Part shown: positions 10,161 to 21,420 of the stretch, one piece after another
Position numbering within the stretch: the first letter of the stretch is position 1
Layout: every line of letters starts with the position of its first letter
Origin: Macrothele yani
Lineage: Eukaryota > Arthropoda > Arachnida > Araneae > Macrothelidae
Length of the DNA: 64,000 nt
Assembly: GCA_039090855.1 (NCBI GenBank)
Contig: CM077024.1
Coordinates: 63,697,594 to 63,761,593 of the forward strand
Direction of reading: 5' to 3'
Program-made: the position numbers and the translations under genes
The notes under the pieces: model-generated
The model's input: only the letters and a program-made list of their open reading frames with translations
Databases searched by the model: none
Told to the model about the DNA's origin: nothing

Positions 10161-11335
10161 ACACAGACGAATAATATGACCACCACTAAAATCACCCAGG
10201 CATGCCACAGAGTGCACGTGACAAGGTCGACCATACGGAGATATAAGCAGATGGCCCGGACAGTACAGCCATAGGGCGTAACATGAGCACAATGGGCAAA
10301 GGTAGTGATTTCACAGATGTTCAAAAAGGAAATCGGTTACTGCGGCAAGGATAGAAGCATCTCAGGAACAGCAGCCTTGGTGGGCTGTTCGCGAGGTGCT
10401 GTAGTAAAGGTGTACCAAGAATGGACTGCTGGCACACCGAGTACCTCCTGACACCCGAACTGTGGAGCCTGAAAGGCCATCAACCCCAAAGGAGAATGTT
10501 GCCTTCGTCGACTGGTAAAGGGCAATCCACACACAACAGTGCAGCAATTGACCATGCAAATGAACGCTGGGGCACCCAGGTACGTGTCTCCGACAAGAGT
10601 AGAGCAAACTCTGTTACGCATGGGTCTCCGGAGCAGATGTTGCATCAAGGCGCTGATGTTAACCCAGGTCCATGCAGTTTGCATGGGACTACTGTCGTTG
10701 GACAGCGGAAGAGTGGGAAAAGGTTGCCATCACCAACGAATCGAGGTTTCTACTCCACAGAAGTGACGGGGGCGATGGCGATGTGGCAGACACATAAGAA
10801 CCAACACCCTGACAGGCTTGTTGGTCAAGTACAGGGCAGCAGTGGCAGTGTGCATGTCTGGGGGATGTTTTCCTGGTATGTCCTGGGATCGCTGGTACCA
10901 CTGGATGGATCCCTGAATGCCAATGGCTACCTGTCCATCCTGGCTGATCACACGCTTCCCTTAATGTTGGAAGTTTACCCTGGTGGTAATGGTGTCTAAA
11001 GGACAATGTGCCCTGTCATGTCGCTAAGAGGGTGCATGACTGGTTCCAAGAACATGACAGCGATGTCTCTGTTCTTCCTTGACCGGAGAAATCGCCCAAC
11101 CTCAATTCTATAGAGCACTTGTGGGACTATTTGGATCAACAAGCTCGGTGTGCCGACCTACAACCACGTCATTTCCGGGACTTCTGTGCTCTGCTGCAGT
11201 CTGAATAGGCACTTGTGCCTCGGGCAATCTTCAAGGGCCTCATTGCGTACATGCCGCACCATCTTGCCGCTGTCATCCGGGCGGAGGGTGGTTATTTCCA
11301 TTATTAGGTAGGTGGTCACATTATTCTGACACAAC
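10161..11335 (+). mobile_element. Tc1-like transposon, degraded
   Basis: The inverted ends share AATAATRTGACCACC (10169-10183; reverse complement 11311-11325), with the outermost bases less well matched. It sits inside a hAT transposase remnant, next to a TA at the left edge. It contains a decayed transposase. Confidence 0.7.
10292..11307 (+). pseudogene. Tc1-family transposase, many stops and frameshifts
   Basis: It starts at ATG 10292 (MGKGSDFTDVQKG) and ends at TAG 11305-11307 after the typical AVIRAEGGYFHY tail. Landmarks are TNESRFLL (first catalytic Asp changed to Asn), KDNVPCH (second Asp) and SPNLNSIEHLWD (catalytic Glu). By my count 36 residues separate the second Asp and the Glu, rather than the classical 34. 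It is broken by multiple stops and frame changes. Length is about 335 codons, usual for the family. Confidence 0.75.
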
Positions 11336-11729
11336 CGTGATTTGCCTGGTGTAATGACCTTAAAAATTAATGACACAAACTATTACCTAACATCAATGAT
11401 GAAAGTGTAATCAGCCTGTTTTCTTCCATAAAATGGTGGCAAATCATGGCAAAAAGGTCTTAAAAGGGTTCAAATTCAAAATTGCCTGTAGGATTTTGTG
11501 ACTTTTCTGCATGCCTACATTCAGCACCAGCTTCATCTGCCTCCATTGAGAGAATTTTCTCAATGGAGGCAGATGATTGTGGGACTATTTTTAACTAGTT
11601 AGGCCTGGGGTAGAGAAAGCCACAAAACTTGTTCAGTTTATACATTTTTAGAATCACGACATGGATCAAATTTCCTGTAGATTGGTAGTATTGTTTCTGG
11701 CTAAAACCCCGGAGATTACATTAAATTTT

Positions 11730-12056
11730 TCCAACATATTATGCAGTAACGCCTTGCCGCTTTTCACCTGATACCCGTCCGATTTCACTTTGCCGATGTA
11801 TCCAATATCTGAATTTCAATGGCGCTTATTCAGAAACAGCACCAATTAAACATTTTCGCATTTGTGCAAAAAGAACTATAAATGTATTTGCAAAATGTGA
11901 TCGCAGTTTAAACCATGATTTTAAACAAAAAAGGATACAAAATTCAGAACTTTTACAAAATACACTGAAATCCATAATTTTTCCAACCTGTCCATAATTC
12001 CGTAATCAGGCAGCTGAAACCGTAATAATTACGGAAAATCCGTAATGGTTGGCACC
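11730..12056. mobile_element. hAT-like right-terminal fragment
   Basis: This stretch is homologous to 14070-14370: it shares CGCATTTGTGCAAAAAGAAC, then repeated CCGTAAT-type motifs and GGTTGGCACCTCT at the end. It carries no coding sequence. Confidence 0.6.
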
Positions 12057-12384
12057 TCTAAGCATTGTGCATCTCAGGTCCTAGGCACAGGAACAAAGAG
12101 CACTTAATGTGTTCCTATAATGGAGATATGCTGTTGTGGCCAGCCCAGACACAACAATCATGCTACAGAGGCTAGTTGCTATATTAAGTAAAAACATACT
12201 TTTCTGGTTAAGCTTTGATCAAAAGTTCACTTTTTCAGCATATTCCCAAAGTTTCAGACAGAGATCACAAGGATTTCCAACTGACTACACTTATGACATA
12301 TTGCAAAATGATAATATCTACACAAGACCAAGTATTTCTATTCAGAAACGATATTATAGTACTATTGTGTAACCTGTAATACTT

Positions 12385-12670
12385 GTATGAGGTGCCTATT
12401 GATAATCACCATACGAAGCCTCATCGTTAACATGCGGAAAGCTTATTTCATGAAAAATTAACGCGTGAAATGTGTAATAACCTTACATGTTTACACTATC
12501 CTGACAAAAAAATTATGAAATGAAATAAATATTGTACTTACCTCATGTCACACAGGTGCCAACCTTCTGCTGTGCCTATCAGTAATCAGCATACGAAGCC
12601 TCATCGTTTACGCGTGGGAAGGGTATTTCATGAGAAATTAACGTGTGAAATGTGTAACAACCTTATAAAA
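12385..12670. repeat. Two-unit tandem repeat from a hAT left end
   Basis: Two units of about 185 bp share AATCACCATACGAAGCCTCATC and the following CATGA(A/G)AAATTAACG. A third related copy lies at 41150-41240 inside another hAT-like element, so the unit derives from that transposon family. Confidence 0.65.
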
Positions 12671-14372
12671 TCAAATACATTATAACACGACCCTTCTATT
12701 TTAATGGTATTTTTTAATAACCCGAGTGAGAATAAATATAGGCTAGATATCGAGCCGATATTGGTTATGATGGCTAAATGTCGGTTAATATTGGACACAT
12801 ACCTGCCAACCAAAATTTTCCTAAATCAAAAGGACTGCTTACAAAAATCAAGATTTACCATAAAATCAAGAAGATTTTCCCTAAAATTAAGAAGATTTGC
12901 AACAGTACCAGAACTGTTAATTCACAATTATCTATTATTAAGGGAGAGTGGTTATGTATGGGATGTGCTAGCAATATGTTTGATGATACTTGTTTTCAAT
13001 TATTTTTCTGTATCAGTCACTCTTAGATGGAGTTCAGAAATTGTGATGATTTTCAAGGTTTTGATTTTTTTTAAATTGAATGACACAATTTTAGAAATAA
13101 CTTGATTTCATTTAAGCAATGACAAGACAGTGACCTTTCTTTTCTTTTTTTTATGCCCTTGGATTACAATTGTGTGCATGACAGCATTGTTTTAGATAAA
13201 AGATGAAGTGTAACTTTGAGAATATGAATACTTATGAACAAAAATTTTCAGCTTCGTCACTTTCGATTGCGACCCCCCCATCCTCTCTTTATCAGGCTGA
13301 AATGCAAACCTTTGGGGGGGGGGGGGTATTTTAGAATACAGGATACATGTTCAGAACATCGTTGGGAAAAAAAGTTACGGGAGAAATTTTTTCTATGTCC
13401 GATTTTCGTTTTCAGACATTATCCCTCCATTTACAAGTTGAAATACAAATATTTATGAAATAAAATGGTATCTTACAACAATACTAGGCAGAGGAAACAG
13501 CGCGTGAAAAATAAAATTACAATTATGGGAGAAATCTTTACGGCGTCTAACTTCTGTTTTCGAGTTTCAGGCGAAAAACATTCCCCCCCCCCCCCGCTAT
13601 CAATTGCCCGAAATTTCTGCTCAGTTATGCATCTATCTCGAGGATAACTCAAATTATGACGGAAAAGGAGAAATTCCTTGAAGCTGTTGCACACTCATGC
13701 CTAAAGATTACAGGGAAATTCTTGCGCCGTCAAATTTCTGTTTCGAAAATTTTCCCTCCACTTTTACACTGAAATACAAATATTTTTGGAATAAAGTGAT
13801 GTATAACAACAATACTGGACAGAGGCAACATCGCAGGAAAACGAAATTACGATACCGGAAAACAAAATTACGATCACTGCTAGAAACATGAGATAACATA
13901 AGGTTCAATTGCTATGAGATCATATATATATATATAAATAAAAGCAGGAGTTTACATTAAGCGACAGTAACGATTTCCATGAATAAAAATTAATAATTCA
14001 AGAGCCGTTTTGGCGAAAATCCGGAATACTCAGCAGGTATGTGGACATCATTGCGCCGATAACAGCTTTTCTGACATATTACGCAATATCACCTTGCCGT
14101 TCTTCACCCGATACTTGTCCGATATTGGCTTTACCGATGTATCCAATATTTTAGAAACAACACCAATTAAACGTTTTCGCATTTGTGCAAAAAGAACTAT
14201 AAATGTATTTACAGAATGCAATCGCAGTTTAAACCGTGATTTTAACAAAAGAGGACACAAAATTCAGAACTTTTACGAAATACACTGATATCCGTAATTC
14301 TTCCAACCTGTCCGTAATCAGGCAGCCGAAATCTTAATAATTACGGAAAATCCGTAATGGTTGGCACCTCTG
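12551..14372. mobile_element. Possible non-autonomous hAT-like element carrying repeat S
   Basis: It is bounded by CACAGGTGCCAACC on the left and GGTTGGCACCTCTG on the right, an inverted pair matching the ends at 40983/44692. I found no convincing target duplication, so the two ends may belong to different insertions. The middle (13230-13890) is repeat S. ORFs in 12704-13105 have no recognisable domain. Confidence 0.4.
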
Positions 14373-14837
14373 TCTTTGTTACCGCAAATTTGCAAATTCT
14401 CACTATGAACTGGTAATACGAGAATTGCTACATTAATTTGAGTGCCACCTTGGAATACACCAGTGATTTCCACCACATGCTCTCACTGCCCCACATATAC
14501 AGATGATCTGCAGATGTATAACTTGCTCTACACAGAAAGCCTCCTCAGCCTTTTTTTTCTTCATTCACATTGCCACAACTGTATCATTCACAAGACTGAA
14601 AAAAATTACAAATTTGCATAACACTTAATTTAATTTACAATTAAATTTGATTTAATGAATTTATTTTCCTTTGCTGGACTCCACATATCATTTTATGTAG
14701 GATCAGAACTACTTTTAAAGCAAAGGCAATAATTACCATAATACTCTATTTTTTAAAGGCAGCCCTGCAGATACAGAGTAGCAACCTCATGCATACAAAA
14801 TAGAAAATTGAAGGAAAGAAAAAGAAAGATTACATAC

Positions 14838-15040
14838 TTGAGCAGAGCTGTGTTGTGATTCCAATAAAGATGAATCCTTCACATTGTGAGATAAAGAATT
14901 TGTGAGTTTTGAGCTAGATACAGATGTGGATAACATGGTTCCTGACTGGGTGGTTGTAGCAACTGGCACATTATAGCCTTGTTGACTGCTGTAGCCGCTG
15001 TTATTTGCCCCATAAGCTGAGGAAGTATGGGAACTGTAAC
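14838..15040 (-). CDS. Host gene exon, Ser/Tyr/Gln-rich (downstream exon)
   Basis: On the minus strand a good acceptor (TTTTTATTATTTAG) precedes an open stretch of 203 bp ending at donor CAA|GTATGT. Entry is phase 1 and exit phase 0. It encodes 67 complete residues after the shared glycine, low in complexity (YSSHTSSAYGANN, GYSSQQGYN, LTNSLSHNVKDSS). The upstream exon at 58784-59134 ends in phase 1 with G, so joining gives GGT (Gly) and keeps the frame. The style recalls the disordered C-terminal region of UBAP2/Lingerer proteins, RNA-granule-associated regulators, but that identification is tentative. No further exon is recognisable between 1 and 14837. Confidence 0.65.
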
Positions 15041-17910
15041 CTAAATAATAAAAATTACATAGATATGAACACATGATATGCACTGCTTTTCACATGGTGG
15101 AAAGCCAAATAGAAAGCTTATCACCACAAAACTAAAGTAAGCCATTCACAACAAAAAACAATCTACAATTCGACTCATCAAAAGTCCACAGAATTAATTA
15201 AAATAAGTCAAATGGCTTTTATACCACACAGGTGGAGTGGTAAGAGATTCACATTTTATGGGGGCTCCTTGCGATTAAATCAAAATGAATGGTTATACAA
15301 AGTAGTATCTGTATTTTGCAATGAGTCATCATATATTACAGAACAAAACTAAACTGTGTAAGCATATAGAAACATCAGGCTTAGAACGTACCTCCAGTTG
15401 GTCTGTAGATCAAAAAGCAAGAAATAAACTATTAGGTGTGCAACTTAATTCTCAGACGCTAACCGCAAGGGATCATAGAACGTCGGCTAATGCAAATGGG
15501 TCATTCCACGCCAAATCGTCAGATGCTATCCATCACACCATCTCTGATTCTAATGAATTTTTTTCATGAATAGTCCACCCTAAGTATGAAAATCCCGAAA
15601 ATTTCATTTTCTTATTTTCCATAGATTAGAAAGACATTAATTTTCGAATTCTGGTGCATTGCGGCCCTTAATCGCATAAAAACGCAAATATCTCTGTTGT
15701 GTGGATCAAAAGAAGTACCAAAATCACCACTCCTTTGTAATTTCCACCAAGGAATCAATTGGTGCAATGCACGAATTTCTATCTTCTTTAGTTTTTGAGT
15801 TACGTGCAACGGGAGAGCCTTTTTCAAAATGTAAAAAAGCAATGTAGTACAGCACTTAGAAGATCACAATTGTTTCTTTCATTTTTAAAGAAGTTTAGTC
15901 TAACAAATGAAGAAAGGGGAAAAAAAAAAAAAAACATTGGGCTTTCGTGTGCACACTGAGAAATTTTTTTTAAATATGGTGCACGACTTACATTTTGCCA
16001 CTATGAAACTGCGCATGGCTAATAGTGTTGGCAGCCAGCCAAACGGCAGAGGGAGTGGATGTTGGCCTTCAGACGGGTGGCATATCAAGATATAATTGCA
16101 CGCGTTGGTCAGATCGCACGATCATTTGATGTTATGCTTGAAGGAGGAAGGATAGTGAATTAATGTTATGTTTAAAGGCATTTCAAATAACATAACTAAA
16201 ATATTACTAAAGGGTCATTTCATGCCAAATCATCAGATGCTATCCACCACATTCTTAGCCATTCGACAACGAGAAACTAATATAAAGCATTTTCTCCATA
16301 CAACTTACCAAAATGAGATATACCATGAAAAATGTTACACACAAATCATGCATATAAATTATGCAACAAATGTTGAAAATATATTGGTATTCTTAGCTAT
16401 TTAATGACTAAAAGAACTAATATAAACTTTTTTTCTCCCCATATAGCTTACCAATATACCGTACTAAACGCTTATAAATTATGCAATTGACATTGAATAC
16501 AGTTTTTGGAATATTGATTAATGATATCTACAGCTCACGCAATATCAGACAGAATTTTTAGACATAAAATAGTTCTATTTCAGGAATTAATAAAATTGTC
16601 TAGTTGTCCACGCCTGCCGTAAGAAAAAATGATTAAGGATTATAATAAAGTAATCGGGGATATATATATCTCAGTGCTTATTCTTGCGAGGTAGAGGAGA
16701 TATATACTGTGTTAACATCAGATACTTGATGATCGCAGATGATGACGTTAGCAAGGCTCAGTGTCAGGTTAGAAAAAAATGCTATAGATTATTTTCTGGT
16801 AGATCTGGTATTTAAATGAACGAGTATATCTCGCAGTTGTCATCTTGCCTGTTTCTTATTTTTATTTTTTATTTGTTGCTTATTTAAAGATCACGCATCA
16901 GGTGGGAGCTCATGAAACATAAGCGCACCACAGCACCCTAAAATAAGGAAAACACAGTTTAACTGTCCGTGGTGTCGCCCAAAAAATAGGAAAATACAGT
17001 TTGGCGGTTACACTGAACAAAAAATTTTATGCTTCCTAATCACATCCCGGTGTCAGAGTGGTAGCATTTGGATTTATTTCAGTTATTTTTTATTAATCAT
17101 GCAAATAAATTTAGAAATAATGGGAAACATACAGAACTCGAACATATGAGTATGTTTTTGTTAATGTAATACCCAATGTATCGCAATTATTGATTACCAA
17201 TTTATGTAAAACAAGTATGGAACTCGTGTTACTATTTAGCGATTGTAATTTGTCCACTCTGTTTTATGTGCTTCTGTTTCTCTTTATCAGTAGCAACACA
17301 GTTATCATCCTCATATTGACAAGTTACTTTAGCTGTCTCTTAAATTCAGAAATAGTTATTTTTTGTTTAACGCATTACGCCACAATTGCAATACAGAAAG
17401 ACGCTGAAAAACTAGGCAGCAACTTTCAAATCGCAAGAGAAGAAAAGAGATCTGAGAAAATACACTATGGAGCTTTTCCACTTGCGGTGAGATAAAACCT
17501 GTTTGCTAGAGGTCGTAAATTAGGATCTGGGGGTTCGAGGTCTGGGACAATGCAGTCTTTAAAAAAAGCAAAAAAACTAGAAGCCAGCATGTCGATCGTA
17601 GCACAGATAAAAAGAGTAAATCGTATCTAAGAAAAATAAACAGTTCTACATCTGTGGCGAACAGAAAGCGTTATGCCATAATGGCAAATAAATTAACAAA
17701 CGCAGGGCAGTGGTGACACTAGCCGCTCATAACTGGGGAGGCTAAACATGATGGGAGAGAAAGCACACATTTTGAAGTGTTCGGCAGAAATTTTGGCAAA
17801 AAATTGCGTTCATGTGCACTTTACTCGACGCTGATAATGTTATCCTTAGTCAAAAAAAGTTTTCAAGTGAATACTGCACGTAGTATTTATTCAACGTACA
17901 TAGTATGGGA

Positions 17911-18440
17911 ACCATGGGTCTGGTTCACTTTGTCGACAATCACTTCGTGGACACTATACGGTATATGCAAACAGTCGATTCCTAAAAAAATGAAAAAGTT
18001 GAGAATCACCAAATTTGGTATACTATCTCATGGTACTGTAACTCAAATCGTAGACTGTTTTTGGAAGAGGTCGGGCGCGGCGTGAAAGGGGCCCCCATAC
18101 AAAATTTTCGTAAAATCTACAGTGTTCAATTTAGAACCACAAAATTTGGTATACTATCTCATGGTACTCTAACTTAACTCACAGAAAGGGTATTAGAGTG
18201 CAGAATTGTGTTGCAGTTCTTAAGTAAAAAATGGAAATTTTTGAGAAAATGTTGTACGGGGCCCCCTTGACCCCGACCTCTTCCGTCTATAGTCTAAATT
18301 GGTGTAAGAGTACAATGAGATAGTATACCAAATTTGGTGGTTCTAAATTGAAAACTGTAGATTTTAAGAAAATTTTGAGGAATAGACTGTTTGCGTATAT
18401 AGTGTTGACGAAATGAACGAGACCGGGGAACCATTGATAT
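17911..18440. mobile_element. Fold-back element inside X
   Basis: The two arms are inverted copies of one another. Both contain ACCAAATTTGGTATACTATCTCAT (inverted on the right at about 18315-18340), GCAAACAGTC...ATTCCT and a GGTTCCC/GGTCT(C/G)GTTCA outer end. A third, direct copy of the inner motif lies at 18140. It has no protein-coding content. Confidence 0.6.
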
Positions 18441-18710
18441 GAATCTCTATGGCAAGTTATTATATCTTCGCATTAAGAGGCCACAATTCATAAACTTCCA
18501 AAAGCCGAAAGTTTAGAACTGATTGGTTTACATCGGTGACACGAACATTAAATTTTCTTGCAGGTCATATGTAGTTCCCACGCTACAGAAAAAGTATATT
18601 ACCTCCACAGAAAACAATCTGAGATTTCGCGTGCACATATAAAATTCTCCTAACACTTTTCAGTCAACATTTTTCACCATGCGGCAAATGGCAAGTTTAC
18701 ATTATTATTT

Positions 18711-18801
18711 TTTTTTTTTTAAATTCGGGGTTAACTACTGTGAGCAACTCAATGGGGCTGTAAACAGTCGCCCATCCCTAATTTGGGCCCACTGGTTCCA
18801 G

Positions 18802-18872
<71 letters not shown>

Positions 18873-18978
18873 TGCCGTAAGACAAACACAATATCCATGC
18901 CTCACCAGGATTCGAATGCGGACCCATCTTGGACAAATGATCATAAGCCATCACTTAGACCACTGCGCCACCGGGGCA
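18711..18978 (-). mobile_element. tRNA-derived SINE with internal (GA)n expansion
   Basis: This is the same SINE family as at 7625-7847, with B box GGATTCGAATGCGG-like (one diverged) and tail GTTAACCCCGAATTT. A pure to near-pure GA/CT tract (18805-18872) has expanded at the place where other copies have GGGAGAGAGCC. Its flanks resemble each other (GCAAGTTTACATTA and GCAAGCTTATACTTA), consistent with a diverged target duplication. It interrupts X sequence. Confidence 0.8.
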
Positions 18979-20180
18979 GCAAGCTTATACTTAATGATAT
19001 CTTTACGAGGAGCAATCAATTTGTGGGATGTTGATCAGAAAAAGTGCACAAAAGGTCTGGAGCGTCGGGTCATTCGCAGTAACTCTCTACAAACAACATC
19101 TAAAAAGGACAGAGGCTGCATTTCATCACCGGTATGATAAATCTGAAAACAAAGCACAACGGAACTTTTTATCCATGTACACATACTTGCCAGAATAATA
19201 ATAAAAACAAAAGCTAATTAAAAAAAATACAAGATGATCCCCAAAATTAGCCAAAGAAATTCCCCACTATCCCTCAGCCAGAGCGAAAGCATTTGCAGCA
19301 ATCACCCCCCCTACAAATAACTTTGGTTTTGCGTCGATTTCAAGAAAGGATTCAGATGATGACACAAAACGCAGGAAAATCTCGAACACCGTAAAACCTT
19401 TAGAAGTTAAATTTTATGATAATCGCCAAATTCGTTAGGGGGGGGCATGGAAGCTCAACTTCTTGTTGTCTAATCTGATTAAATATAATCAAAATCTGAC
19501 ATGGAAGTTTATCACAGTGTTGTGAGACATCGAAATATGAACATCGTTCATGAACTAATCATGCTTTTTAAAAATAAAGAATTCCTTTCTTTCAAAACGT
19601 GAGTTCAACAATATATGCATTCATGTGGTGGGGAGCGTGCGGGAGGAATGCCGTTCTTCTTCCAGTACCACGTCACCGCAATTTGCCGATTGCACTTTCA
19701 CCGTGGCAACGCACCATGTTTAAAAAAATTTTTCTCGGCGCTCAGGCAAAAGCCCAAAGGTTTCCTATTTCATTTGATAGATTAAACCTTTGTTTGCAAA
19801 GAATAACAACTGCAGCTTTCTAAGTGCTGTACTACATTGACTTTTAAGCATGAAGAAAGGCTCTCTCATTGCTCATAATTCAAAAACTAAAGCAGATAGA
19901 AACGCGTGCATTACACGAATGGATTCCTTGGTAAAAATTAAGAAAGAACGATTTATGCATTTCTTTTTATTCTAGATAACAGAAATATTTGCATTTTTAT
20001 GCAAAATAGGTCTGCCCTGTACCAAAATAAAAAAAAAAACCCTGTAAGAATCAGAGATGTGTTGGTGGAAAATTAATTCAAAATCTGACGATTTCGCGTG
20101 GAATGACCCAAATAGCTGTGTGCGATAATGGTTGATTGCAGCGCCATCCAACAGCTTTCCAGACAACTATAACTGCTCAC

Positions 20181-20276
20181 AGCTGTAGTGACAGAAGGGA
20201 CGAAAGTTGACGGTGAAAGCAATGTCGTTTGAGAAGCGACATTTGAGGCACTGCTTCCTGTTTGCGATGAAAAATT
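20181..20276 (-). CDS. Candidate alternative exon of the host gene
   Basis: On the minus strand an open Ser/Thr-rich segment (FSSQTGSSASNVASQTTLL, STFVPSV) ends at a plausible donor GCT|GTGAGC. With the acceptor ATATCGCAG at 20277 it is a 96-bp phase 0/0 exon, which does not fit between the two firm exons. With the acceptor CGCAAACAG it is a 77-bp exon (20181-20257) entering in phase 1 and leaving in phase 0, the same phases as exon 14838-15040. It could then be an alternative to that exon, or a decayed or shuffled exon. Acceptor quality is poor and the right end of X lies about 70 bp away. Confidence 0.4.
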
Positions 20277-20689
20277 CTGCGATATATGTATGTAACTGCA
20301 ATTCTTCCTACACATGTAATTTAGTATTCCAACAAGCTGTAATCCAGAATATTTTTTATTAAAAATATTGGAAACTGAGATCAATCAGTCTGGTTTGTTC
20401 TAAGTTCAGTTCTGTTCAGTTCTGTTCTGTTCTGTTCAATGCTTCAAGTCTTATCAGTACACTGAGAATTAAAATCCATGGCATATTCATTGTTCTTTTA
20501 ATCATACATGAGACCAACAAAGCAAAAAAAAAGCTGAACTTTTTAACCACACGGGTGAAAAATAAGAACGTGCTGCGAAACAGCGTGAATATAATGTGCC
20601 GTGAGCAAGACAAAATTGTTCACTGAAATTTGTTATGTAAATATTAAGGTGGAGCACACCACTGTATTCAAAATATAATTATTTTTATT

Positions 20690-21420
20690 TTTTACGTTTA
20701 ACAGCAACACAGGATAAATGTAACATCGCGGAGAGAAAAAAATTATGACTACCGTCAAAATCTACGCACTAACCGTTAGACTTCTGTTTAAGGAATGTTT
20801 TCCTTCATTTTGAAGCTGCAAAACAAGTATTTACGGAATAAAATTATATTTAACAATACTACTGGGTAGAAGAAACATTGCGAGAAAAAAGGATTACGAT
20901 TACAGCAGAAACCTTAACTTCGTCTAACTTCTGTTTCCAAAAGTTTTGAAAGTCTGAATTCCACCCAACGAAGGAAAGTCCCACCACCAATCCCTCCCAA
21001 ATTTTTTGTTCAGTTCTGCATCGATCTCGAGAACCATCAAAATGATGATGGAAATAACGGAATTCTTCGAATCCACTGCCTGAAGATCACAGGGAAAATT
21101 TCGTGCCCAACTTCCGTTTTCGGAATTTTGCTTCCATTTTCAAGCTGAAATGCACATTTTTGTGGAATAAAATTATATTTAACAATAATATTGTGCAGAA
21201 GAAACATCGCGAGAAAAAGAAATCATGATTACAGGAAATTTTTTACTCCGTTTAACTTCCGTTTTCGAACGTTTTGAAAAACAAAATACCATCCGCAGTT
21301 TAAAAAACGACCCCACTTTTCCCCCCAACTAATCCTCCAAAATTTCTCTTCAGTTTTGCATCGATCTCGAGCATTACCCGAATGATGACGAAAAAAGCGG
21401 AGTTCCGCGAATTAATCTCT
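20690..21420. repeat. Repeat S array
   Basis: At least two units are present, each with AAGCTG(A/C)AA, AATAAAATTATATTTAACAAT, AACAT(T/C)GCGAGAAAA and AACTTCYGTTT. GCATCGATCTCGAG(A/C)A occurs at 21017 and 21357, giving a period of about 340 bp. Confidence 0.65.

Larger units (their letters stand above)
9850..11605 (+). pseudogene. hAT transposase C-terminal half, split by a Tc1
   Basis: Before 10160 the plus strand encodes motifs typical of hAT transposases (FLTNLMDPKYRVQKL, IAEEW, about 10055-10150). After the Tc1 insertion the same kind of protein resumes (KWWQ about 11435; APASSASIERIFS about 11525-11565), the hAT dimerisation motif. Several stops and frame changes are present. It belongs to a different hAT group from the remnants at 1-409 and 52440-53890, whose equivalent motif is HSNSS/HSNAS. 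It is non-functional. Confidence 0.7.
15498..20109. mobile_element. Element X: 4.6-kb element with long terminal inverted repeats
   Basis: Both ends begin GGGTCATTCCACGC(C/G)AAATC when read inward, and inverted similarity continues for roughly 300 bp (15498-15870 against 19800-20109; for example GTGCTGTACTACATT is present at 19829 and inverted at about 15850). The 4-bp sequence AAAT flanks it directly (15494-15497 and 20110-20113). The interior has no recognisable transposase. It holds a secondary terminus-like copy (16215-16260), a fold-back (17911-18440) and a SINE. Fragments of X occur in copies A and B. The superfamily is undetermined. Confidence 0.75.

Noticed and set aside
10421..10999. 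192-codon open frame on the plus strand
   Set aside because: It is an out-of-frame reading of the Tc1 transposase region; the conserved motifs lie in other frames.
15392..15402. 11-bp micro-exon on the minus strand (strong acceptor TTGATCTACAG and donor GTACGT)
   Set aside because: Its length breaks the reading frame between the two firm host exons in every combination I tried; probably chance splice-like sequence.
18679..19137. 152-codon open frame rich in Arg-Glu repeats
   Set aside because: It is a translation of the GA tract inside a SINE.
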